Assembly: GCA_028532985.1 (NCBI GenBank) | Contig: JANCIK010000005.1 | Coordinates: forward strand, 2,486,501-2,550,500 | From: Stropharia rugosoannulata | Lineage: Eukaryota > Basidiomycota > Agaricomycetes > Agaricales > Strophariaceae | Direction: 5' to 3' | Length of the DNA stretch: 64,000 nucleotides | Part shown: one piece after another, positions 37,301-47,070 of the stretch | Layout: each line of letters opens with the position of its first letter | How positions within the stretch are numbered: the first letter of the stretch is position 1 | Translations under genes and position numbers: made by a program | Notes under the pieces: generated by a model | What the model saw: the letters and a program-made list of their open reading frames with translations, nothing else | Told to the model about the DNA's origin: nothing | The model's database searches: none

Positions 37301-38248
37301 CGCAGTGGATATTCGAGGACATTATCTGCCGTTGGGGTTGTCTGCAAGAAATCATCACAGACAATGGGGGACCGTTCCGCGCAGCGCTTAAGTATTTAGA
37401 AAAGAAGTATGGGATTACAGGGATTACCATCTCAGCGTACAACTCGCAAGCGAATGGCAAGATAGAGCGTCCTCATTGGGACATAAGACAGATGTTGTGG
37501 AAAGCGTGTGGGGGGACAGAAGGCGCGCACAAGCGTTGGAGTAGATTCTTCTACCATGTGTTATGGGCTGATCGTATCACTGTGCGACGAGGATTCGGGT
37601 GTTCCCCATTCTTCATGGTAACGGGCGCGCACCCCATACTACCCTTTGACATAGCGGAAGCGACTTGGTTGGTGAAACTGCCAGATCGCGTACTGACTAC
37701 GGAGGAGTTAGTAGGGTATCGAGCGCGCACTAGCCAAACATCGCGACACAGTAGAAGAGATGCGCGCACGAGTGTCAAAGACGAAAAGAGATGCGATCAG
37801 GACATTTGAAAAGAAGCACTCGGCTAAAATCCGTGACTATGTGTTTAAGCCAGGAGATGTAGTACTAATGAGGAACTCGGGCATAGAATCCAGTCTGAAC
37901 CGTAAGATGCTCGCACGATGGAACGGGCCTTACATCATTATCGCACGAAAAGATGGTGGAGCATACTTAGTGGCAGAGATGGATGGCTCTGTGTTGAAGG
38001 ATAAGGTGGCGGCGTTCCGCCTCATTCCTTACTTTGCACGAAGGCAGCTGCGCTTACCGGACGGCTTGGATGATATAATTGATCAGACCAAGGAGAACCT
38101 CGCTAAAATGTTAGAGGCACCGGATTACGAGCCAGCTATTCCCAAAGATTATATCTTTGATGAGCCCAGTGTACCCTCGGGTAGCGGTGCGCTTACAGTG
38201 GAAGAAGATGAAGAAGACGAGGATGACTGGAGCGAAGAAGACACTTAG
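34313..38248 (+). pseudogene. pol: reverse transcriptase, RNase H and integrase
   Basis: Three overlapping frames cover one pol. 34313-35134: lead-in with FFPPVDIPTVEHTPW and IPIPPGMYERVCEFI. 35110-37809: reverse transcriptase with FRIVHSLEPLNAVTI, TPFGALRLVTLPMGWTNS and YIDD (35461); RNase H with LAVDTSWRAVGFYIYQ, FSQPKRELYGLLRAL and VVETDAKYLKGML; integrase with zinc-binding HDSLGHRGAYATRKLL...CHVCQL, then HADTMHM, DNGGPFRAAL and NGKIERPHWD. 37760-38248: integrase C-terminal part with PGDVVLMRNSGIE and WNGPYIIIARK plus acidic tail. Frameshifts lie near 35105 and 37735. Catalytic residues are intact, so the element decayed only recently. No chromodomain seen. Confidence 0.85.
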
Positions 38249-38374
38249 ATGTGCGAGCACCGTAGGAAGAAAAGTGACCACAATATAATATATTGGGTAA
38301 AGAAGATGGGGAATACAAAGAAAGCTAGCTACAGACGCCCTTTAAGGCGCGCAGCGCACATTGAGCCAGGCTAT

Positions 38375-39687
38375 CTACTGGGCAGGTTTGTCCTCAGTGG
38401 CGGCAACACCAGTAACGCCGAGGCTGCGCTGCAAGATGACAAGCTGCTCGACAAGGAGCGCGCGGCGCTTGAGAATGAAGTCGACCTTGTGGAGATCACA
38501 AATGATCTCAGCCTGTAAATCGCCAATGAGGCGGCGCGTCACCAACTCGGAAGGGTTACCCGTGTTGAGGGGTTCCTTCAGGAGGTTAGCGGCGGCATCA
38601 AGACAAGCATTGACCTTGTCGTTGTCCAAAACGAGAGAAGTACCTGAGGAGAATAGTTAGAAGAGATCAGTAAGAAAATGGTGCGGTGCGCGCACCTTGC
38701 ATAATAAAAGGAGAGTCGGGAACGTGGGAACGCCCTCTGAGCCCAGCCTGGCTTTCTTAGGAGAAGCCTCACCTGCGGCGGCGTCACGGAATGAGCGACG
38801 GCTCGGTCTGGCGATAAGTCATGCCTCGACCAAGGGGACGAGAGCGGTAACCAGGAGTGTCTCCGCGCTCGCGCTGGTATTTCTATAAGAATCTAAGTGC
38901 GCGCAGCGGAGACAAGTCAAACACACACCTGCTTGGGAGTATCAGGTGGCGCGGCGCGCTTCTTGTTAGGACTCGGCTCGGGTGTATGCTGCCTGCTGGG
39001 AGGACCTCCCTCAGTCGCGGCTTCAACCTTATCATCAAGGGCCATCTTTTTGAGGAGCATGTAAAGTTGCATGTTAGTGATGTCTGGTAAAGAAGCTAAG
39101 GTTAGCCACACCTTGTCATCGTCAGAATCAGGGGATGTAGTACCTCCAGGCGCGGAGGCGGTCTCAAGGTCCGCAGTTGCGGAACGCGTCAGAACGCGAA
39201 CGTTGCGCTGCGCGCACCAAAAGGGGGATTAAGTATAGAAAGGGTTAAGAGAGGAAGATGAGCGCACAGGTCCAGTAGGGGTATGGGTGCGCTGACGAGA
39301 AGCGGCAGCCTTGGCCTTGAGGACTTGTTCATGCAAGTTGATAAATGCGTTGGCGGCAGGGGAGAAGGAGCGAATGTGGTGATCAGCCTCGAGTGACGTA
39401 TATATGGCGCGAGTCTCATTGAGGATCTCGATAGCTTCATTGTTATTTATAACGCGAGTGATACCGCCGTGCGCGTCGCGCCAGCGGTTCTGCAATCGTG
39501 CCAGACGAAGTCAGTAACATACAACAAAGGAACCGCGCGATGCGCGCACCAGATCGGCAGCAAGCAGCTCCAAGCTGCCAGTATAATTCGCAGGAGTGGC
39601 AGAGGCCAACCCACGAATGTCCTGGATCAGCGAGAGCTGATGCTTGACATTGGTGAAGTTAAAAAGAGGAGCATGAGTAGTAGCCAT
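38375..39687 (-). CDS. Antisense ORF 4 in the LTR element (unknown, spliced)
   Basis: Unknown protein encoded against pol between pol and the 3' LTR. Start MATTHAPLFNFTNVKHQLSL at 39687; the first exon ends in LELLAADL. An intron beginning GTGCGCGCA (about 39552) leads to NRWRDAHGGITRVINNNEAIEI and AANAFINLHEQVLKAKAAASR, further exons give a TSPDSDDDK segment and NMQLYMLLKKMALDDKVEAA...PPSRQHTPEPSPNKKRAAPP, and the last exon is LVLDNDKVNACLDAAANLL...RRLIGDLQAEIICDLHKVDF ending at 38375. At least two introns use GTGCGCGCA as donor (39552 and about 38696). The middle exon borders are uncertain. Helical, no membrane segment, no recognised domain. A TATA-like box lies about 61 bp upstream. Confidence 0.6.
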
Positions 39688-39747
39688 AGTGGTGGTTGAG
39701 AACAGTAGGAATAAAGTGCGATGCGCTCATACAGAGACGGTGAGCGC

Positions 39748-39754
39748 TTATATA
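39748..39754 (-). promoter_or_regulatory. TATA-like box of antisense ORF 4
   Basis: TATATAA on the minus strand about 61 bp before the start at 39687. Confidence 0.45.
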
Positions 39755-40191
39755 GCATTCGCTGGGATGATCAGCGCTGCGCGCAGCTGGTGACCGACCG
39801 AACAGCAGGCCCAAGGAGTAAGGAAGGAGGGACTTTACAAAAGGTCCAGATGGGTCATAGCACAGGGCTGCACCTGTCTGACGTTACATTCACGGAGATT
39901 GAGTGGGATGGAGGGACCTGAATACAAGAGCCCATATAGCAACAAGAGGTGGGAGGATTGTGCGCGCATCGCAGCAAAAGGTGCGCGCATCAAGGGAGAT
40001 GCAGGTCTTTCCCGTTTGGCAAAATGATGTCCGCTTTGGGAATTGATGCCGAAAATGCATAACAATGTTACCCGACAGTCTTATTTCAAATACAGGGTCA
40101 TGACACATGTACCAAGAAATAGATGCTAGCTATGAGTATAGATAGTTATCAATGAAAAGACAGCAGAGTGTCAGTTCGGGAATTAAACATC

Positions 40192-40731
40192 CTAAGAAGT
40201 GATTGTCAGGGTCAGCGCAGCGCATGGGAAGAAGAGGCTTACAGGAAAGAATTCCTCCTGATAAACGACCTGGGCGGCATAATGAAGTTGTTGGAAGTGT
40301 TCAGAGTGAGGGAGGGTGCCGTAGCGTTCAGCATCGGTAGTGCCGCACAAGCGCAGGACGAGCTCGCTATAGTGAAGCTGAGCGCACAAGTGCGAGATGC
40401 GGGGCGAGTGGCAGGTAGCTTCGGTCAGCGCCAAAGCCCGCTGCAAAGGATGTCAGAACGGTGCATAAGAACGGTAGCGAAGGGGACATGCGCGCACCGC
40501 ATGGTCTTGAACATGACGCATCATGTCTAGGCAGATGGTCATGGGAAGCAGCGGTTCAGTCGCAGACTCGAGAACAAAGTGAAGGGCGCCTATGTAGATG
40601 CGGCAGACGCGCTCATGGTCATCGAGCGGAATATCAGCTAGCGCCCGCTTGGGTAGAGCAGCTAAGCGTAGAAAGGCAGGATCAGACCTCGCGCGCTGAA
40701 GGAGATTACTTTCGGTATTAAGGGAGGGCAT
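40192..40731 (-). CDS. Antisense ORF 3 in the LTR element (unknown, spliced)
   Basis: Two exons. The first starts MPSLNTESNLLQRARSDPAF at 40731 and runs through LDDHERVCRIYIGALHFVLE to HVQDHA. An intron starting GTGCGCGCATG (about 40498) and ending TTTGCAG (about 40443) joins to RALALTEATCHSPRISHLCAQLHYSELVLRL...EHFQQLHYAAQVVYQEEFF, ending near 40192. About 155 residues, mixed helical, no recognised domain. A TATATATT sequence lies about 32 bp upstream of the start. Member of the four-gene antisense array. Confidence 0.6.
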
Positions 40732-40762
40732 GATGATGAAAGACAGGGTCATGGCTGGACCA

Positions 40763-40770
40763 TATATATT
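40763..40770 (-). promoter_or_regulatory. TATA-like box of antisense ORF 3
   Basis: AATATATA on the minus strand 32 bp upstream of the ATG at 40731. Confidence 0.4.
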
Positions 40771-40802
40771 ACAAGACCATCCATCAGAAATGGTGCGCGG
40801 AC

Positions 40803-41283
40803 TCAATCGTAGCTGATATCATCTACTACAAGAGCGGCGTCAGGATCTACGTCTAGAACGGTGGTGCCTGTTGGTTCAGAAGGTGGGAGGTTGTGAAAAG
40901 GCATGCCAAGATGGCTGTACCGATCGAGAAGGTGAAGGGCGGCGTTACTGAGCATGCGCGCATCGAAATGATCATCGCTGAATCTGCGCTGAGCGCGGCC
41001 TTCGTAAAACACGATGGTCATGACTAAAGGCAGGAATTGGCGGTTGAAGTCGATAAAACGCAAGGGCAGTGTGATACGATCCTAGAGGGACCGTTTAGCA
41101 GAAGGAGCGCTTGCATGAACCTAAGAAGTTTACCAGTGCGCGCACGAGGGACTGAGCAGACTGTAGGGGAAAGTGAAAAGGCCCGTTGTTACAGTCCTCT
41201 GCGAGCTCCGCATGAAGGGTGAGTTGTCTCAATAGCATGGTAAATTGGCGAGCAACAGCGGTGCGCTGATATCGGAGAGCCAT
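40803..41283 (-). CDS. Antisense ORF 2 in the LTR element (unknown, spliced)
   Basis: Start MALRYQRTAVARQFTMLLRQLTLHAELAEDC at 41283. The exon ends SLVRAL; an intron from GTAAAC (about 41133) to CTCTAG (about 41091) joins to DRITLPLRFIDFNRQFLPLVMTIVFYEG, then MLSNAALHLLDRYSHLGMPF and an acidic end VDPDAALVVDDISYD, stop at 40803. About 145 residues. No recognised domain. A CTATAAA box lies 41 bp upstream of the ATG, itself directly next to an internal polypurine-tract-like sequence. Confidence 0.6.
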
Positions 41284-41303
41284 AACGGAGAATACAAGAA
41301 ACT

Positions 41304-41341
41304 GTCAACTGGGGACAGTTGAATTTATAGTGGGGGGGAGA
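41304..41341 (+). repeat. Internal copy of the polypurine tract and palindrome
   Basis: TCAACTG-GGGA-CAGTTGA (41305-41322) followed by AGTGGGGGGGAGA (41329-41341). The same arrangement, TTGACTG-AGGA-CAGTCAA then AGTGGGGGGGAGA, stands directly before the 3' LTR at 44454-44490. Confidence 0.75.
41324..41330 (-). promoter_or_regulatory. TATA-like box of antisense ORF 2
   Basis: CTATAAA on the minus strand 41 bp upstream of the start at 41283, between the palindrome and the G-run. Confidence 0.5.
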
Positions 41342-41779
41342 AAGGGCCTAGCCAAGGAGAGATAGATCTAGGAGCTTAAGGAGATAAGGAGATAATACAA
41401 AAAGGTCAGAAGGGCAGGGCAGAAGTAGCAGTTGGCTAGCGTATACGCATAGGCACATCTTTCATATGCGCGCATCGCACTTATACTCGCCCACAGTAGA
41501 AAGACAGGAGCAAAGTGGACATTGGTCATATGCGCACATGGCACTTGTAACTGCTCAAGAGGAACCAGGCTATTAGACATCTTAAAAAGACAGAAAGAAC
41601 TTAGGTTCACACAAGAAAGAGAAAAGAAAAGCATATATAAAAGCATATCTTAATACATAATGTAGGCCTATTTTACATATGCTAGATAAAATAGGGACAA
41701 GACAAGGAAGAAAAGAGAGGGCAAGAAAAGAAAAGGAAGTCCAAAAGGAGGGGCGTTCAATGCGCGCATCGCGAAACAC
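41342..41779. other. Spacer inside the LTR element between antisense ORFs 1 and 2
   Basis: About 440 bp of purine-rich plus-strand sequence with two copies of TGCGCGCATCGC (41466 and 41761). The minus-strand reading frames here are hydrophobic low-complexity and not credible genes. Confidence 0.45.
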
Positions 41780-43868
41780 CTAAGCCTCCGTTGCGTGCCC
41801 GTCCTCATCACAGGAAGCCTCAGGGCTCGACTCGGGAACAACGGACGCGGACTTATAGGGACGAGAGGGAGCTTTCCCCTTGCCCTTCGAAGAACTCGCC
41901 TTGGAGGCGGCGGGACTGGAAGCGCGCTGCGCGCGCGGGACTGCTTTGGTGGTAGTGGACGATGGGCCGGCGGACTCCGAGTTAGAAGGGTCGAAACGGG
42001 GATGCGCGGGATCATAGAAAGAAGTGAGGGGAACGAAGTCAATGGGACGCTCGGGATCCAGGGGTTGGCAAAGCGCATCATACGAGGCACAGAGGGCAGT
42101 AAGATCCATGGACCTGAGAGCGTCAAAAGTCTCACAATCGGCAAAACGGGATCCAATGATAACATTAGTAGGCATGGTCGCTGCCATTGCCTGAGTCAAT
42201 TGCACGAGCTGGATGAGCTCAGCAAAGTGTAGACGCTCGAGGCCTCGACGGGCCTCCTCCGCAGCGCGCGCCTGTTGGCGGTAGGCCTCGAGACGAGCGA
42301 ACGATGCGCGCAGCTCTAAAAAAGAACGAGTCAGCAAAGGATAAAGTAAGAAAGAAGAATGCGCGCACCGGCGGGGGACGTACGATGCCAACCGGCAGAC
42401 CCCTCCAAGGCGCGGTCGAGCTCAGGACCAGTCATCGCCTGAAAACAAGGACCGCGGCTATCGAGGCGGCATTTGGCGCACTTTTTACCAGGGCCGCGCA
42501 GCAAGCAGAAGATGCGATGTGGTGCCAACTTGCCGGAACTATTGGAAGAGCGGTCACATAGAGAGCAGGAAAGCCCAGGCTAGATAAAACACAAGTTAAA
42601 ACAACAGGAAGTAACCCAAAAGAAAAGGAAAAGCTTACCACAACTGCAGCCTCTAATTGGTTTTGAGAAGGGAGCTGAGCCATGGAGATGGCATCAGGGA
42701 GGGGTTTGCCAGCTAAGGCCAGAGAAGCTGAGTAAACTCCGGGGAGCAGATTGTACACGGGATATGTGGATTCATAGGTAGCCTTAGAGGAATCGACTCC
42801 CTCGAGACGGGAGAGCTCGGACACGCCGCTTGAAGAAGGGACCAGGGGGACGACCTTGGTGCGCGCACCTTTTGAAGAAGTAGGGGCCGACGCGCGCTTC
42901 TTAGAAGGCCCAGCCACAGCCTGTGGGGTAGCTAGAGAGGTATTAAGTACGAGACAAAAGTTGAGGAAAAGATCACATACCGGTTTGGGCAGCGTCTCTG
43001 CGCGCGCGCTTGGCCTTGGGAACGGGAGGCACGGGCAAAGACGAGATGGGGACAAGGGCGGTGCGCTTACGCTTGACGGAAGCGGCGATAGGAGCATCAA
43101 CCACTTCCGGTGAGGCGCGCGCAGAAGGTGGTGGAGGGGCGGCAGGAGAAGAGCGCCTACGTTTGGTAGGCGCAGCAGGGGTCGGATCGACGACTATGGG
43201 GGAAAGGGGTCTAGAAGGGGGATCAGGGGAAGGGGGCGGAGGCGTAGACGAGGCGCGCGTCTGCTCGGGTGGAGGCGTGCCTATTGCTCCGGCAGGGCCT
43301 CTCATCTCCGCCTCTGGCCCCAGCATCTCCACGTCGCGTTCGGGCGGCTCGAGGGGCAGGTACTGAAGTCGGGGCTCTGGCTGAGCCCCAGGCGACCAAG
43401 AAAGAGGGAAGGCGCTAGCGAAAGCGACCTTGTAAGAAGTCAGCTGTAGAGGAACCGTTAGCGCACATTATAAAGAAAATGGAACAGGGGACTTACGGGT
43501 TTCAACTCGGGCCCGGGCTCGAAGAACCATAATGCGCGCTGAGTTATGTCCTCAGAACTCCATCCGAAAATGGGGTCGTCATCACCAATGGCCAGGAGGG
43601 ACAACAAGAGGACCAATTCGCGGCGTTCAGCGTGGTGAGTGGCGTCGATAGGGAATGGCACATGGTTTTCGACGGCGAGGCCGAACTGTTCGCGGAGGGA
43701 CACGAACTGGTCGACGTCCTCGGGGCTCAGTTTGTCACGACCGCCCAAGTCCTCGAAAGTGTCGTACTGGGCTAGCACGGGGCGGAGCCTATGGAAATGG
43801 TCTGCGCGGTCCAAAGAGCGCTCGGCCTTTTGCGTCTTGAGAAACTTGTCGACACCGCGGAAAGCCAT
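41780..43868 (-). CDS. Antisense ORF 1 in the LTR element (Cys-cluster protein, spliced)
   Basis: Largest of the four antisense genes, about 550-600 residues from at least five exons. Exon 1 starts MAFRGVDKFLKTQKAERSLDR (43868) and ends FFEPGPELKP before an intron at about 43497. A Pro-rich exon (PPPPSPDPPSRPLSP, KRRRSSPAAPPPP) carries nuclear-localisation-like KRKRT and KAKRARRD. Next are SKKRASAPTSSKGARTKVVPLV and YPVYNLLPGVYSASLALAGKPLP, then a Cys cluster KKCAKCRLDSRGPCF, then an intron with TTTTTTAG acceptor, then LRASFARLEAYRQQARAAEE (coiled coil) and a Ser/Lys-rich tail ending at 41780. Splicing restores frames at each junction. Cys-cluster proteins with coiled coils recur as hypotheticals in mushrooms; a DNA-binding role is only a guess. 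Confidence 0.6.
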
Positions 43869-43980
43869 GAAGCTTTTGTGATCCAGAGTAGAAGAAGTAA
43901 GAGAGGAAAGCAGTTAGGACTGGTGAGCAAGGAGAGAGGAAAGCGAAAGAAAGGAAGAACAGGAGGGCCGTTGGAACCCG

Positions 43981-43987
43981 TTATATA
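43981..43987 (-). promoter_or_regulatory. TATA-like box of antisense ORF 1
   Basis: TATATAA on the minus strand about 113 bp upstream of the ATG at 43868. Confidence 0.4.
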
Positions 43988-44490
43988 CAGCAGGGGAGAA
44001 TAGAGAAAGAAAATTCTGGAGCATGAGAGAAGCGGGGCGGCGATGAGCGCATGTCGAATAAACTAGCCGGTGACCTACTAGAACAGCGTACAGTAAGAAA
44101 GAAGGCCTGGCATGACACAGAAAGGAAGAGGAAAGGCCCAACTAGGAATGTGACTCAGGAAGAAATTAAAGGCTGACCAGAAACGGCAATGGCATGCCCA
44201 TTATAAGCAGCGGATCAAATTGTAGCGAAGTGTGCGGTGCGCGTATGAGTGCGGTGGCGGTTGTCTGAGAACGGTTTAGTTCAGGAGAAGTCCGGTAGGA
44301 AATACCTAAAGAGGGAAACGAGAGGATTGGATAAGGAAAGTGGCGCAGAAGGGGGGCTCCGTATTGACCTCATAAGGCAGTAGCTGAGCCATAGTATGGG
44401 AGGAAGGAAGAATGGTGAACTACGATCAAGGGTGCGATGCGCGCGTCTGGCATTGACTGAGGACAGTCAAGATTTTTAGTGGGGGGGAGA
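43988..44490. other. 3' untranslated region and polypurine tract of the LTR element
   Basis: Leader of antisense ORF 1 and the region before the right LTR. It ends in the palindrome TTGACTG/CAGTCAA and the polypurine tract AGTGGGGGGGAGA immediately before TGACAGGG of the LTR at 44491. No coding sequence recognised. Confidence 0.6.
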
Positions 44491-45696
44491 TGACAGGGCT
44501 GCTTTTTGGCTACGGGTGTAAACAGCCAGGAGTTCCGTTAATGGGATAGCTGCGCGCAGGAAACACAGAGGGACTAGAGTGGCGCCTGACTCGTAGTCTG
44601 CGGCTATCAGCGCGCCTTATGACGATAAGCGCCTGCGCGCACCGTATTGCGAGAGAGATCGGTCAGCGAGCTGCACGGCCTAAAGTGCATAGTCTGGTCA
44701 TCCGTGCGAGCGATCGGAGAGGCGTAGAACGGTTAAGCACCAGCAAAGTGCGGTGTGAGTACAGCTGAGCGAGTACCAAGGGCGGTGTGAAGGGCTGTGC
44801 GCGCATCTCATGTGCGCGCATCGCAAAAGGCAGAATTTGCCTAAGTCCACACATCATGTGACCGTGGCGGCGCTCATCATAAGAGACGCGCAAAAGCCCG
44901 AGGAACAAACGACATGCGCGCAGCGAATGCCAAGGATCAGGACACTCGAAGGGAAGCCCGGATGCGGCGGACCTTTGGTCGCGTTGCTAGTATTTACTTC
45001 ACCTTATTATTAGTACACATGCGCGCATCGCATATAAACCTGTATCCTTGTCTATAGTAATTTAAGCAATTGTCTACCCACTAGATCTGTGTGCTGGGTT
45101 CTGTCCCAGGCCGTCGGCGGGCTGTGTTTAGCTTTTGTTAGGGTTTTAACTGTGAAGTAATTGTGAATCATAGGAGTTTTGGATAGCTTCTGGCCACCGG
45201 GTCATTTGGAGAGCTCAGTGAGGAGTCAGTACAACCGTGTACGGAAACTCGCACTGTAGTGTTTAGACTGTGAGACTGCACCGCCAGGTGAAAGACTTTG
45301 GAGAGTCTTGGATTGTTGGACTTTGGAGAGTCCGCGCATCGCACGAGGTCACCGGACCCGGAAGTGCGCGCAGCGAAGCCGTTCGCTAAAAACAACTTAT
45401 TTCATTTATCATTTTGCCTAGCGCACGCCACTAGCAACCGGGCTCTATTCGAGATTTACTAGAATTAAACCCCTCCTTACAAACGAACTTGCAGGCACTA
45501 CTTGCTATTACAAAGACTAGAGGACACGAGGTGCGCGCATCGCACACCCAGAACGGGAACCAGAGCAGAGCATAGATTATACTAGCCGTTTAGTTGAGGG
45601 CGTTCGCTCGATCTAAGGGATAGGATCTCGCTCCGCTGGGTGTGCGTGTGTGTTGTGTTTCACGATTTCGAGTCTAGCTACGCAGTAGACCTCTCA
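44491..45696 (+). repeat. 3' LTR
   Basis: 1,206 bp, same start (TGACAGGGCTG) and end (GACCTCTCA) as the left LTR. Most differences from the left copy are clustered at 44870-44990 and many are single-base length changes in G or C runs. Confidence 0.93.
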
Positions 45697-45700
45697 ACGG

Positions 45701-46913
45701 AAGTGATGCGACAAACAGGAAGCAAAAATAATGATTTTGTAGAGCTTCTTAAGCGCTTGCGTGATGGAAAATGCATCCAAGATGACTATAACCTCTTAAA
45801 CACTCGTCTTTTGAAACCTAATAATTATTCTTCAGACAATGGTTTTGTTCCAATCATTGTATCATCAAACGAAACAAAAGATGCCTTGAATAAGGCAAGT
45901 GCGGTAACATTTGCAAAAACAACAGGCCAGGTACTTCAATGGTATTACTCGTATGACATTAGGCAAGGAAAAGAAATAAATGACCCAGAAATTCAAGAAT
46001 ACTTGGATAATGTTCACAGTGGGCAAACAAATCAAAGATTAGGATGCCTGCCTCTTGTAATAGGGATGCCCGTGATGATTAACCGAAACTTTGATGTTGA
46101 ACATGGAATTGTGAATGGGTGCATGGGCAGATTAAAAAAGATTCGGTACCGCCTTGATTCAAAAGGAAGAAGGCATGCTACATCTTGTATTGTAGAAACA
46201 CTTGAATCAAATGGTACACCTTTGTATGGCCTTACAGAAACATGTGTGCCTGTTATTGAGGACACCGTTGAAATGACATTCATTCATCCCTACACTAAAA
46301 AAAAATGTTCCTTTAAACGAACACAGTTGCCCATCACACCGGCCTTTGCAATGACAGCATATAAAGCACAAGGCCAAACACATAACCAAATACGCGTCGA
46401 CTTGCAAGGATGCACGGGTACCGAATCTCCTTATGTAATGATCTCAAGAGTAACTTCTTTAAGCGGCCTTACTATTTTACGTCCATTTGAACTGAAAAAA
46501 ATCCAATGCCGGAAATCAGAAGATGCCCGAAAAGAAGAAGAAAGGTTGGATGTGCTGACTTTACAAACAATTGTGGACCATGGAACGAATAATGAAGCTT
46601 GTGAAGCACGAAAAATCCTAAATGAGAAATTCAATCAAGATACCCTTGCTAAGATTCAGGTTCAGACGCTTAGTACTTGTCAACTTGCCAATGACGAAGC
46701 AACAACTAACTTGGAAATGGTGCAATCAACTGTCGATTCTCTTTTCTCTGTGTATGAGCATGAAGGTCAACAACGTAAAAGACGAAAAAAGCGTAAGCTT
46801 GAAGATACAAGAGACACACCCAGAAAGGTAAGCAGATCATGATCGACGCTTCATTCTCATTTCACTCACAATATTAACATAACCAGTGTTCTTCAAAATC
46901 AAACACTCCCTAA
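45701..46913 (+). pseudogene. Helitron Rep-helicase, 3' part (Pif1 helicase end)
   Basis: Continuation of the helicase after the insertion, starting with EVMRQTGSKNNDFVELLKRLR in the frame left at 29711. Helicase motifs follow: LPLVIGMPVMINRNFDVEHGIVNG, then RTQLPITPAFAMTAYKAQGQT and PYVMISRVTSLSGL, as in Pif1/Helitron helicases. The frame stops at 46842, or at 46913 if an intron starting GTAAGC (about 46829) is removed. A long basic tail (RKRRKKRKLED) precedes the end. The unspliced frame starting at 45640 begins inside the LTR and is an artefact of the insertion. Confidence 0.87.
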
Positions 46914-47070
46914 TTTTTGGAAGATCAGAAGACATATACCCCGATCTTGTCCTGATCGATGCTCATATGACAACGCTGACGGTATATCCATGCATGGTTT
47001 TCATAAGGATAGCAACTCGACAATAGAAAACTCTACCGGTTGCGCCTGCATCATTCTGCCACCAATTACC

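Larger units (their letters stand above)
29712..45696 (+). mobile_element. Ty3/Gypsy-type LTR retrotransposon, 15,985 bp
   Basis: Complete LTR element inside the Helitron helicase domain. LTRs of about 1.2 kb start TG and end CA; ACGG precedes the left LTR (29708-29711) and follows the right one (45697-45700) as a 4-bp target duplication. A primer-binding-like TGGAGCCCACC follows the left LTR, and a polypurine tract AGTGGGGGGGAGA precedes the right one. Order of pol domains is protease, reverse transcriptase, RNase H, integrase, which is the Ty3/Gypsy order. Between pol and the right LTR are 6.2 kb with four genes on the opposite strand. Joining the flanks at one copy of ACGG restores the helicase frame exactly. 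Confidence 0.92.

Noticed and set aside
41368..41779. Minus-strand hydrophobic frames between antisense ORFs 1 and 2
   Set aside because: Low-complexity Ser/Phe/Leu-rich translation of purine-rich plus-strand sequence; no promoter or splice structure seen.
45640..45700. Start of a host gene inside the 3' LTR leading into the helicase
   Set aside because: The frame runs from LTR sequence into the helicase only because of the insertion; the left LTR has the same sequence with a different continuation.
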